Assembly (NCBI GenBank): GCA_037384225.1 | Contig: JARROD010000033.1 | Span: 1-19,357 of the forward strand | Length of the DNA: 19,357 bases | Origin: JARROD01 sp037384225 | Lineage (GTDB): Bacteria > Pseudomonadota > Gammaproteobacteria > Pseudomonadales > Cellvibrionaceae | Direction of reading: 5' to 3' | In this document: in pieces, positions 8,096 to 14,836 of the stretch | Numbering within the stretch: the stretch's first letter is position 1 | How the letters are laid out: every line of letters starts with the position of its first letter | Notes under the pieces: model-generated | Seen by the model: only the letters and a program-made list of their open reading frames with translations | Database searches by the model: none | Told to the model about the DNA's origin: nothing | Position numbers and translations under genes: made by a program

Positions 8096-8219
8096 GCCGA
8101 CACTCCGTAAGGGACATTTCCCTACCGTTTAACGGCCTCAGGGTGATTGGTTCGCTTTTCGCCCGGCTCCACAACCTTGTTGCAACTAATTAGCAAATAC
8201 TGTAAATCCAGAGGCTTGG

Positions 8220-8249
8220 AGCCCCGTGTACAAGGCTGCTTTCGGGGCT
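8220..8249. promoter_or_regulatory. Inverted repeats in vdh 5' leader region
   Basis: AGCCCCG (8220-8226) pairs with CGGGGCT (8243-8249) around a 16-base loop. Nearer the vdh start lie AGGGA-CATT-TCCCT (8110-8123) and CCGTT-T-AACGG (8125-8135). They could be leader hairpins or operators of the minus-strand vdh-ligM transcript. No T-run follows, so a classic attenuator is unlikely. Confidence 0.35.
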
Positions 8250-8288
8250 GGTTATTCCATTGGCTTATTAAGGTGCAAGTTTTAAAAT

Positions 8289-8583
8289 ATGTATCCATTA
8301 TTTTTTTGCCGTAGGAATTGTCGTGTTGGGCGGGCCACCGCAGTGACCGATGATTAGGCTATCCGAAGTCATATGAGGAAATCAACACTTTGGATACAAA
8401 AAATTTAAAAATGGGCTGGAAAAAAGCAATTTAGTATGAAAATATAGTAAAAATGTATCCTTTTTTAGGATTTGTTGGATACGAAAAAATCGAATAAACT
8501 GTACCTCGTTTGCTCTTCTGCTGTTTGTTTTTACGCAGGTGGACACTGGAATAAGCCGCCTTACACCAACAGAATGGATACAT
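8289..8583. promoter_or_regulatory. Five TGGATACA-type operator-like motifs in the divergent control region
   Basis: The ~500-bp spacer 8096-8591 between vdh (minus) and the metV operon (plus) carries five GATA-centred imperfect palindromes. They are ATGTATCCAT (8289-8298, the reverse complement of the last one), TTTGGATACAAA (8389-8400), TGTATCCT (8454-8461), TTGGATACG (8475-8483) and ATGGATACAT (8574-8583). Three contain an exact TGGATACA; two differ at one base. From memory, the vanillate repressor VanR of Caulobacter (GntR family) binds ATTGGATCCAAT, which the second site resembles. The GntR regulator at 12517 is the obvious candidate protein. The last site lies just before the metV start. 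I see no convincing -35/-10 pair; the remainder is AT-rich. Confidence 0.6.
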
Positions 8584-8591
8584 TTAATTAG

Positions 8592-9074
8592 ATGGTATGC
8601 AAGATGCCTATGTATAAAGTACGTCGCTGGAGTACCCGTCACGCCGCCTTTCTGGAACGCTTTTACACAAGGTTCGAAGCCTTGTTGACCAGTGCGCACC
8701 CGCTATTTGAAAGGCTGGGTTATCAGCGCATTGACCGTGTATTTAGCGTCATCGAGCGGGTGGTTAAAGGCTTCCTGTTCGATAGCAAAATGTGCGGCTC
8801 CTGCACCCTCGGTTCCACCGGTATGACCTGCCCGATGAACTGTCCCAAAAAAATGCGCAATGGACCCTGTGGCGGAGTGCGTCAGAATGGCCATTGTGAA
8901 GTCAAGCCGGAAATGCCCTGCGTATGGCTGGAAGCTTACAGTGGCAGCCGGCAGATCGACACCGGCATCAGAATATTGCAATTACAGGAGCCAGTGGATC
9001 ACCGTCTGGAAAACACCTCCTCCTGGTTGCGTGCGGTGCGCAGTAAGGTCAGTGGGGTGAGCCATGGTCAGTAA
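8592..9074 (+). CDS. MetV-like zinc protein (MTHFR C-terminal Cys-rich domain)
   Basis: A 160-residue protein matching the cysteine-rich 'methylenetetrahydrofolate reductase C-terminal' domain, the family of the MetV subunit of acetogen MetVF. After a basic N-terminal region come Cys68, Cys71, Cys80, Cys84, Cys93, Cys102 and Cys110, in the pattern MCGSCTLGSTGMTCPMNCPK, NGPCGG, GHCEVKPEMPCVW. These cysteines probably bind zinc, or possibly a cluster. Its stop overlaps the metF start by 11 bases, implying a coupled 1:1 partner of MetF in handling 5-methyl-THF. In-frame ATGs at 8592, 8604 and 8610 all lack a clear Shine-Dalgarno; 8592 is the longest choice. It is the first gene of the folate-lig operon, with an operator-like motif eight bases before the start. 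Confidence 0.85.
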   Translation: MVCKMPMYKVRRWSTRHAAFLERFYTRFEALLTSAHPLFERLGYQRIDRVFSVIERVVKGFLFDSKMCGSCTLGSTGMTCPMNCPKKMRNGPCGGVRQNGHCEVKPEMPCVWLEAYSGSRQIDTGIRILQLQEPVDHRLENTSSWLRAVRSKVSGVSHGQ

Positions 9075-10086
9075 TGAACGCGATGTACCCGCCTATTCGG
9101 AACCCCTGGATCCGGGTTTCAGTTCGCCCGGGCATTTTGAAGACCTGCTGCGCGCGGGTAAGTTTGCCGTTACCGCGGAGCTGGCCCCGCCGGATTCCGC
9201 CAATCCCGAGGATGTGTTTGCCCGGGCGAGTGTGTTTGACGGCTATGTGGATGCCATTAATGCAACGGATGGTTCCGGGGCAAATTGCCATATGTCCAGT
9301 GTGGCGGTCTGCTCACTGCTGACGCGGGTCGGGTACTCGACGATTATGCAGGTCTCCTGCCGGGACCGAAACCGAATTGCCATTCAGGGCGATGTGCTGG
9401 GTGGTGCGGCCATGGGCGTGGCCAACGTCCTGTGCCTGACTGGCGACGGCGTTCAGGCCGGTGACCATCCCCAGGCGAAACCGGTTTTTGATCTGGACTC
9501 GACGTCGCTGTTGTCCATTGTAAAAACCATGCGCGACCGCGGTCATTTTCAAAGTGGCCGTAAAATTGTCTCGCCACCCCATATGTTTCTTGGGGCCGCC
9601 GCCAACCCCTTTGCGCCGCCATTCGATTACCGCCCCATCCAATTGGGGAAAAAAATCGCCGCCGGTGCACAGTTTATTCAGACCCAATACTGCTTTGATA
9701 TTCAGCGGTTGAAAAATTTTATGAACGTGGTGCGCGACAACGGCCTGCACGAAAACGTTTTTATCCTGATAGGCGTTGGACCGCTGGCCTCGGCCAAAGC
9801 GGCGGAATGGATGCGTAAAAATGTGCCGGGTGTGCATATTCCTGACGATATTATTAAGCGACTTTCCCGGGCGCAGGATATGAAGCGGGAGGGCCGGCAA
9901 ATCTGCATCGAAATGATTCAGCAGATTCGGGAAATCGACGGTATCGCCGGGGTGCATGTGATGGCGTATCGCCAGGAACAAACCGTGGCTGAAATTATTG
10001 ATCGTTCCGGTGTGCTTGCAGGTAGAACGCCATGGCACCCGGGAGTCTTAAACAATACCAAAACTAAGAGCGAAACAGCACAATGA
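9064..10086 (+). CDS. metF: 5,10-methylenetetrahydrofolate reductase
   Basis: A 340-residue FAD-dependent MetF. It interconverts 5,10-methylene-THF and 5-methyl-THF; in this operon it probably runs in the oxidising direction, on methyl-THF made by LigM. Glu39 in VTAELAPP matches the conserved catalytic Glu of the family, and LTGDGVQAGD (Asp128) matches the LRGD-type flavin/folate loop. AGAQFIQTQYCFD is the usual late-barrel motif. It is about 40 residues longer than E. coli MetF, mainly at the N terminus. The ATG at 9064 has GGGGTGAG upstream and lies inside the end of metV. The stop overlaps the purU start as ATGA. A role in methionine synthesis cannot be excluded, but the neighbours argue for one-carbon disposal. 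Confidence 0.92.
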   Translation: MVSNERDVPAYSEPLDPGFSSPGHFEDLLRAGKFAVTAELAPPDSANPEDVFARASVFDGYVDAINATDGSGANCHMSSVAVCSLLTRVGYSTIMQVSCRDRNRIAIQGDVLGGAAMGVANVLCLTGDGVQAGDHPQAKPVFDLDSTSLLSIVKTMRDRGHFQSGRKIVSPPHMFLGAAANPFAPPFDYRPIQLGKKIAAGAQFIQTQYCFDIQRLKNFMNVVRDNGLHENVFILIGVGPLASAKAAEWMRKNVPGVHIPDDIIKRLSRAQDMKREGRQICIEMIQQIREIDGIAGVHVMAYRQEQTVAEIIDRSGVLAGRTPWHPGVLNNTKTKSETAQ

Positions 10087-10943
10087 ACAGTTCGTTTATA
10101 TTAACCATAACCTGTAACGACCAGCCTGGCATTGTGTCGATGGTAACGACCGGCCTGTATAACGCCGGGGCCAATATTATCGAAGCGCAACAGTTCAACG
10201 ACCCGATAACCGAGCGCTTTTTTATGCGGGTTGCTTTTACATTGGATAATGAAAAATATGAATCCGGCATTGTCGAAGCAAACCTTCGCGAGCCGGTTAA
10301 AAAGTTTGATTTCACCTGGCATTTGCGGCCAAGCGATCAGAAAAAGAAAGTCATCATAATGGTCTCGAAACAGGATCACTGCTTGGGCGACCTTTTATAT
10401 CGGGTGCGCATCGGCGAAATGCCGATGGATGTCGTGGCGATTATTTCCAATCACCCGAAAGAAGCACTGAAAGTATCGATGATGGGTGATATTCCCTATC
10501 ACTATTTGCAGATAACGCCGGACACCAGGTCGCAGCAGGAAGCGCAGATCAAGCAGATTGTGGAGGATACGGGTGCGGAACTGGTGATCTTAGCCCGCTA
10601 TATGCAAATCCTGTCCGATGATTTAACCCAATACCTGGAAGGGCGTTGTGTGAATATTCATCACAGTTCACTGCCGGGATTCAAAGGGGCGAAGCCCTAT
10701 CACCAGGCCTATGATCGCGGCGTGAAACTGATTGGCGCCACCGCGCACATGGTAACGGCCGACCTCGATGAGGGGCCGATTATTGAGCAGGATATGGAAT
10801 ATATTTCCCACACCGATTTGCCGGAGGATCTGGTGCGCAAAGGCCGGGATATTGAGCGCCGGGTACTGGCCAGGGCGGTAACGTATCTGTTAGAAGATCG
10901 CGTCTTGCTAAATGGTGCCAAGACTATTGTTTTTCGTGATTAA
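10083..10943 (+). CDS. purU: Formyltetrahydrofolate deformylase
   Basis: A 286-residue PurU that hydrolyses 10-formyl-THF to formate and THF. An N-terminal ACT domain (about 1-85: ILTITCNDQPGIVSMVTTGLYNAGANIIEAQQ) is followed by a formyltransferase-fold hydrolase domain with NIHHSSLPGFKGAKPYHQAY (Asn191, His193) and TAHMVTADLDEGPIIEQD (catalytic Asp229). The size is normal for the family. The start overlaps the metF stop in ATGA. In E. coli PurU balances THF pools and its ACT domain senses methionine/glycine; here it is placed to drain O-demethylation methyl groups as formate and free THF for LigM. That role is inferred from the operon. A 44-base gap separates it from folD. Confidence 0.93.
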   Translation: MNSSFILTITCNDQPGIVSMVTTGLYNAGANIIEAQQFNDPITERFFMRVAFTLDNEKYESGIVEANLREPVKKFDFTWHLRPSDQKKKVIIMVSKQDHCLGDLLYRVRIGEMPMDVVAIISNHPKEALKVSMMGDIPYHYLQITPDTRSQQEAQIKQIVEDTGAELVILARYMQILSDDLTQYLEGRCVNIHHSSLPGFKGAKPYHQAYDRGVKLIGATAHMVTADLDEGPIIEQDMEYISHTDLPEDLVRKGRDIERRVLARAVTYLLEDRVLLNGAKTIVFRD

Positions 10944-10987
10944 AAGAAGTGATCGCATCACCCGTTTAACCGTATTGGAGTGACTTT

Positions 10988-11845
10988 ATGGCGGCAGTGC
11001 TTTTAGATGGCAAAGCGGTGGCAAAAAAGACCGAAGCGGAATTATCCCGGCGGGTAGCCGGGTTAAAAGAAAAATGCGGTGGGAAAACCCCCATCCTGGC
11101 GACGATTCTGGTGGGTGGCGATCCCGCTTCGGCGACCTATGTAGCGATGAAGCAAAATGCCTGCAAGCGGGTTGGCATGGATTCCATGGCTGTGACAATG
11201 CCCGAGGAAACCACCACCGATGAATTGCTGGGGCAGATTCGTGAACTCAATAATAATCCGAACTGCCACGGTATCCTGTTACAGCACCCGGTACCGTCGC
11301 AGATTGACGAACGCGCCTGTTTCGATGCCATCGATGTAAAAAAAGATGTCGATGGTGTCACCTGTCTCGGCTTTGGCAGAATGGCCATGGGTGAACCCGC
11401 CTACGGTTCGGCAACTCCACAAGGCATTATGCGGTTGTTAGATGCCTACGATATCGATCTCAGCGGAAAAAACGCGGTGGTGGTGGGGCGCAGCCCGATT
11501 CTGGGCAAGCCCATGGCGATGATGTTATTGAATGCCAACGCCACGGTGACCATCTGCCATTCGCGCACCGTCGATTTGCCCGATGTGATCAAGCGGGCTG
11601 ATGTGGTAATCGGTGCCGTGGGCAAACCTGCATTTATTAAGGCCGACTGGGTTAAAGACGGCGCTGTGGTGGTGGATGCCGGTTACCACCCGGGCGGCGT
11701 GGGGGATATTGAATGGGCGTCACTAATGGAGCGCGCATCCGCTGTTACACCGGTGCCGGGTGGGGTAGGGCCGATGACGATAAATACGTTGATATTGCAA
11801 TCGGTAATGGCGGGTGAAAAAAAGCTCGGCGCCAAGTCTGTCTAA
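10988..11845 (+). CDS. folD: Methylene-THF dehydrogenase / methenyl-THF cyclohydrolase
   Basis: A 285-residue bifunctional FolD converting 5,10-methylene-THF to 10-formyl-THF with NAD(P)+. Tyr51 and catalytic Lys55 (YVAMKQNACKRVGM), Gln99 in GILLQHPVP, Asp122 in KDVDGV, the Rossmann loop VVVGRSPILGKPMAMML (164-180) and the C-terminal PVPGGVGPMTINTL are all present. In the active-site loop the usual PCTPxG is SATPQG, and QLPLP reads QHPVP; both are mild departures seen in the sequence. GGAG upstream supports the ATG at 10988. It supplies the step between MetF and PurU in the methyl-to-formate line. It may be a second, pathway-specific copy besides a housekeeping FolD (not testable here). Confidence 0.93.
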   Translation: MAAVLLDGKAVAKKTEAELSRRVAGLKEKCGGKTPILATILVGGDPASATYVAMKQNACKRVGMDSMAVTMPEETTTDELLGQIRELNNNPNCHGILLQHPVPSQIDERACFDAIDVKKDVDGVTCLGFGRMAMGEPAYGSATPQGIMRLLDAYDIDLSGKNAVVVGRSPILGKPMAMMLLNANATVTICHSRTVDLPDVIKRADVVIGAVGKPAFIKADWVKDGAVVVDAGYHPGGVGDIEWASLMERASAVTPVPGGVGPMTINTLILQSVMAGEKKLGAKSV

Positions 11846-11867
11846 CAAATTAAATTAAGTGGTCTCT

Positions 11868-12467
11868 ATGCATCAGGTATATCTCGGTTTAGGTAGTAAT
11901 ATCAATGCTGAGCGCAATATTTATGCGGGTATTGCGGCGCTGGAGGCGTTATTCGCAGACGTAACATTGTCCAGTCTCTACCGCAGTGAGGCGGTGGGGT
12001 TTGACGGCGCGCCCTTTCTCAATCTGGTAATGGGGATTAAGACCGATCTGCCGTTAGGTAAACTGGCCACCACCTTGAGAGAATTGGAGTACCACTATGG
12101 CAGGCGTATAAATATACCTAAGTTCACGTCGAGAAAGCTGGATATTGATATTCTGACCTTTGACGATTATTGCGGGGTTTACGGCACGGTAACACTCCCC
12201 CGGCCGGAGGTGTTGGAAAATGTCTATGTGCTCTGCCCATTTGCCGAACTGGCCCCGGCACTGATATTGCCCGGGCAATCCCTGACACTGAAAGAATTTT
12301 GGCAGCGCTATTCCAATCCATACCAGTCTGTTGAAATGTTCGGGAGCGTTAACAGAAAGCACATGGCGTTTTACAGTCGCTCCCCGGTAATGGATTCCCG
12401 TCTGTGCGAAAAACCCCTGTGTCCATTGGCGCTGACCGACACATTGCTAAAATTGACGGCGGAATAG
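11868..12467 (+). CDS. folK: 2-amino-4-hydroxy-6-hydroxymethyldihydropteridine pyrophosphokinase, divergent
   Basis: A 199-residue HPPK-family protein, the folate biosynthesis enzyme that pyrophosphorylates hydroxymethyl-dihydropterin. YLGLGSNINAERNI (5-18), LYRSEAVGFDGAPFLNLV and the metal-binding LDIDIL (Asp92, Asp94) are present. The usual RxGPRxLDLD is changed to KFTSRKLDID, and about 40 residues are added after the normal HPPK end. I prefer the ATG at 11868 (AAGTGG a few bases upstream) over the GTG at 11859. It sits 22 bases after folD in the one-carbon operon. Either it raises the pterin/THF supply needed when LigM is induced, or it has drifted to another pterin role; the sequence does not decide. 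Confidence 0.82.
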   Translation: MHQVYLGLGSNINAERNIYAGIAALEALFADVTLSSLYRSEAVGFDGAPFLNLVMGIKTDLPLGKLATTLRELEYHYGRRINIPKFTSRKLDIDILTFDDYCGVYGTVTLPRPEVLENVYVLCPFAELAPALILPGQSLTLKEFWQRYSNPYQSVEMFGSVNRKHMAFYSRSPVMDSRLCEKPLCPLALTDTLLKLTAE

Positions 12468-12516
12468 ATAGCCAGGTAAACGCAAGATCACCCTTAATGA
12501 AACTGAAACTTGCTCC

Positions 12517-13224
12517 ATGACTAACTCGCCACTCCTTAACCAGATATGCGAAATGATTTTATCGGGAGAGCTCGCTCCCGGGGAGCGCATTACCGAAGTC
12601 GGCCTTGCGGAAAAACTTGGCGTATCCAGAACGCCCATCCGCAGTGCTCTGCCGATGCTGGCCGCTGACGGCTATTTAGAGCCGGTGGGAAAGCGGGGCT
12701 ACTCTGTTAAGAAGTTTATTATGGAAGAGGCGCTCAAGGCCCTGGAATTGCGTACCATGCTCGAGGGTATTGCAGCCAAATACCTGGCTGAGCAAGGCGT
12801 CAGTGAAGATGTTTTGCGGGAACTGGATCTGTGTCTGGTGCAGGGCGATGACATTTTCAAAAAGCGTTACCTCACCCGCGAGGACGAGGAAGGCTATGGC
12901 GAGATGAATGCCCGCTTCCACAAAATTGTAGTGGATAAATGCGGCTCGCCACCGCTTATCACCTTTGTGGAAAGGCTCAACAAAATGCCGTTTATTGGCC
13001 CCTCGGTGATGGTGTTCGACCAGGTCGGGCTGGATAAGGCGTTTGAATTACTGTTTCGAGCCCACGGCCAGCACCACGATCTGGTGGAGGCGGTTCGCGA
13101 CGGCGATGGAGCCCGGGCGGAGTCGGTGTTCAGGGAGCACGGCAACGCCCAGCGGCACAGTCTGATCTCACGGGCCAACCAACGAAATATTTTGTTGAAA
13201 GCGGTGGGGGGGAGTCAAGAATGA
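12517..13224 (+). CDS. GntR-family transcriptional regulator, FCD type (VanR-like candidate)
   Basis: A 235-residue regulator with an N-terminal winged helix-turn-helix (about 1-70: ILSGELAPGERITEVGLAEKLGVSRTPIRSAL, then GYLEPVGKRGYSV). The C terminus is an all-helical FCD ligand domain whose likely metal-site histidines lie in NARFHKIV, RAHGQHHDLVEA and FREHGNAQRH. Its ligand is probably a pathway acid such as vanillate, ferulate-derived or protocatechuate (inference from context). It is embedded in the operon it may control; the TGGATACA motif cluster at 8289-8583 is the best candidate target. The ATG at 12517 has no Shine-Dalgarno. A seven-codon ORF (MKLKLAP, 12497-12520) ends in an ATGA overlap with it, so coupled re-initiation is possible. 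Its own stop overlaps the start of the small ORF that follows. Confidence 0.9.
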   Translation: MTNSPLLNQICEMILSGELAPGERITEVGLAEKLGVSRTPIRSALPMLAADGYLEPVGKRGYSVKKFIMEEALKALELRTMLEGIAAKYLAEQGVSEDVLRELDLCLVQGDDIFKKRYLTREDEEGYGEMNARFHKIVVDKCGSPPLITFVERLNKMPFIGPSVMVFDQVGLDKAFELLFRAHGQHHDLVEAVRDGDGARAESVFREHGNAQRHSLISRANQRNILLKAVGGSQE

Positions 13225-13388
13225 GGAAAAGGACGGTACGTTACTCCTGTTATCGTCGGTGCGGGCAAGCACAAGTACAAGCACAACGGCAACACCTTGC
13301 GCTACTACGTGTAGCGCTACTACGTGTTGCGCTAATACATGTTGCTGTAATTCTGAATCAGGTAACAAACAAAGAGGGTGAAAGATGA
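13221..13388 (+). CDS. Candidate small protein, 55 residues, coupled between gntR and ligA
   Basis: A short ORF with no recognised family. It starts in an ATGA overlap with the gntR stop, has a good ribosome site (GGGAG six bases before the ATG at 13221), and ends in an ATGA overlap with the ligA start. The N terminus is basic (MRKRTVRYSCYRRCG, with Cys10 and Cys14), followed by a Gln-rich piece. Residues 26-45 are hydrophobic, built from five-residue repeats ALLRV, ALLRV, ALIHV encoded by a 15-bp DNA repeat; the tail is polar. The hydrophobic stretch could be a membrane or amphipathic helix, although Arg30, Arg35 and His40 fall inside it. The alternative is that the ORF is a by-product of repeat expansion in a spacer and serves only to carry ribosomes to ligA. 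Confidence 0.5.
   Translation: MRKRTVRYSCYRRCGQAQVQAQRQHLALLRVALLRVALIHVAVILNQVTNKEGER
13299..13343. repeat. 15-bp tandem repeat, three copies, upstream of ligA
   Basis: The units are GCGCTACTACGTGTA (13299-13313), GCGCTACTACGTGTT (13314-13328) and GCGCTAATACATGTT (13329-13343), with a decayed GCTGTAA after them. Copies one and two differ by one base, copies two and three by two, which suggests recent duplication. The period equals that of the array at 6515-6604, but the sequences are unrelated. It lies inside the 55-codon ORF and keeps its frame. Confidence 0.9.
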
Positions 13389-13756
13389 TGCCAGTGAAAA
13401 CAATGCGTGACATTCCCGGTAACACTTTTTTCGACGGACCTATGTCCACCAAAGGTTACCCATTGAACAAATTGTGTTATTCCTTCAACAGCGAAGCGGG
13501 CCGCGAGGCTTTTAAGGCGGATGAAGAAGCCTGTTTCGAAAAATACGGGCTCACCGAACAGCAGCGTGAAGCGGTTAGAAAAAGAGATCTCCTGGGTATG
13601 ATTAGGGAGGGGGGCAGTATCTATTACCTGGCTAAATTCGGTGTCATCCTGGGATTGAATGTACAGGATTTTGGCGGGATGCAAACGGGCAGAACCACCG
13701 AAGAGTTCCAGGCTTATCTGGACAGTCAGGGCATTGGCAAGACAACACAAGGGTAA
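13385..13756 (+). CDS. ligA: Protocatechuate 4,5-dioxygenase alpha (small) subunit
   Basis: A 123-residue LigA-family small subunit of an extradiol (class III) ring-cleavage dioxygenase. Sequence traits shared with Sphingobium LigA (about 139 residues) are DIPGNTFFDG, KGYPLN, AFKADEEACFEKYGLTEQQ, AVRKRDLLGMIREGGSIYYLAKF and GRTTEEF. It caps and shapes the active site formed with LigB. The start is at 13385 (ATGATG; the second ATG at 13388 is equally possible), with GAGG seven to ten bases upstream and a stop/start overlap with the small ORF. Only five bases separate it from ligB. The C terminus is about 15 residues shorter than that of LigA. Gallate or 3-O-methylgallate could be the substrate instead of protocatechuate. 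Confidence 0.9.
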   Translation: MMPVKTMRDIPGNTFFDGPMSTKGYPLNKLCYSFNSEAGREAFKADEEACFEKYGLTEQQREAVRKRDLLGMIREGGSIYYLAKFGVILGLNVQDFGGMQTGRTTEEFQAYLDSQGIGKTTQG

Positions 13757-13761
13757 ACATC

Positions 13762-14601
13762 ATGGCTAAAATAATTGGTGGAATCGGTTCATCACATATA
13801 CCGGCGATTGGTATCGCCATGGATAAGGGGCTTGAACAGACCCCGTACTGGAAAGATTTTTTTGATGGTTATGTGCCTGTCCGTAAATGGTTGCATGAAC
13901 AAAACCCGGATATTGCCATCGTCTTTTACAATGACCACGGATTGGAAATGTTTCTGGATAAGAAGCCGACCTTTGCCATTGGCGCCGCGCCGGTGTATCA
14001 AAACGCCGACGAGGGTTGGGGAATTAAACCGATCCCGCCGATTACCGGTGAAACGGAACTTTCCTGGCATATCATCAATGAGCTGGTGGAAAACGATTTT
14101 GACCCGACCGTGTGTCAGAATATTAAAGTGGATCATGGTTTAACGGTGCCCATGTCACTGATGTATCCGGGCCGTAAATACCAGCACGTCAAAGTCATAC
14201 CCGTGTCCTTAAATTGTGAACGTCACCCCATGCCCAAACCTTCGCGCTGTTACGCCATTGGCCAAGCGATTGGTAAGGCGGTGGAGTCATTTGGCGGTGA
14301 TCAGCGGGTGGTTGTGCTTGGAACCGGCGGTTTATCTCACCAGTTAGATGGCGAACGGGCCGGTTTTCTCAATACAGAGTTTGATCAACAATGCCTTGAT
14401 AAAATGGTTTCAGATCCCGAGGCGCTGACGCGATACAGCATTGAAGATCTGGTGGAAATCGCCGGCGCCCAGGGTGTTGAACTGAATATGTGGTTGGCGA
14501 TGCGGGGCTGCCTGCTGGGTAAGGTGACGGAGCGGGTTCGTAACCTGGTTGCGCCGATTTCCAACACTGCCGCTGGTTTACAGTTGCTGATTAACGAATA
14601 A
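13762..14601 (+). CDS. ligB: Protocatechuate 4,5-dioxygenase beta (catalytic) subunit
   Basis: A 279-residue catalytic subunit of a class III extradiol dioxygenase using non-haem Fe(II). It cleaves protocatechuate between C4 and C5 to 4-carboxy-2-hydroxymuconate semialdehyde. The iron ligands match LigB: His12 in GSSHIPAIG, His59 in YNDHG, and Glu240 in GVELNMWLAMRG. The catalytic base is His193 in GTGGLSHQLDG, and His125 in VDHGLTVPMS is the other conserved active-site His. It is about 20 residues shorter than SYK-6 LigB, at the C terminus. AAGGG upstream supports the ATG at 13762. It closes the long operon: the next 235 bases hold no gene. Products of its reaction would need ligC, ligI, ligJ and ligK, which are not in this window. 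Confidence 0.92.
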   Translation: MAKIIGGIGSSHIPAIGIAMDKGLEQTPYWKDFFDGYVPVRKWLHEQNPDIAIVFYNDHGLEMFLDKKPTFAIGAAPVYQNADEGWGIKPIPPITGETELSWHIINELVENDFDPTVCQNIKVDHGLTVPMSLMYPGRKYQHVKVIPVSLNCERHPMPKPSRCYAIGQAIGKAVESFGGDQRVVVLGTGGLSHQLDGERAGFLNTEFDQQCLDKMVSDPEALTRYSIEDLVEIAGAQGVELNMWLAMRGCLLGKVTERVRNLVAPISNTAAGLQLLINE

Positions 14602-14734
14602 TACTCAACCCTATCGGCGCATGAATTTTCGGCCCAGAGCCGCTTCGCTCCTTCTATACGCCTGCAATCAACGCACACTGATGATGCTGGGGCCGTGAGG
14701 CCGTCAATTAATGAGCCGACGTGCAAATAAAAAC

Positions 14735-14785
14735 TTGCATTCCAACTGGCTTTGCGGGCATACTTAAATGCTATGAGATATAGCA
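14735..14785 (+). promoter_or_regulatory. Possible promoter and palindromic operator for ech-fcs
   Basis: In the 235-base spacer before ech, TTGCAT (14735-14740) and CATACT (14759-14764), 18 bases apart, form a weak -35/-10 pair. Immediately downstream is TGCTAT-GAGAT-ATAGCA (14769-14785), a perfect 6-base-arm inverted repeat placed about where transcription would start, flanked by CTTAA (14763) and TTAAG. It differs from the TGGATACA motif of the divergent region, so ech-fcs may answer to another regulator. This is inference from position. Confidence 0.35.
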
Positions 14786-14836
14786 ATATGTGGCTTAAGG
14801 GCTTTGTTAACACCTGACGTTGGAGCGTAGATATCA

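Noticed and set aside
9313..10038. 241-codon minus-strand ORF inside metF
   Set aside because: Antisense frame of a well-conserved MetF; the composition (His/Arg rich) is typical of a shadow.
12497..12520. Seven-codon ORF MKLKLAP overlapping the gntR start
   Set aside because: The ATGA overlap is suggestive of a leader peptide, but there is no Shine-Dalgarno and so short an ORF arises easily by chance; noted only under gntR.
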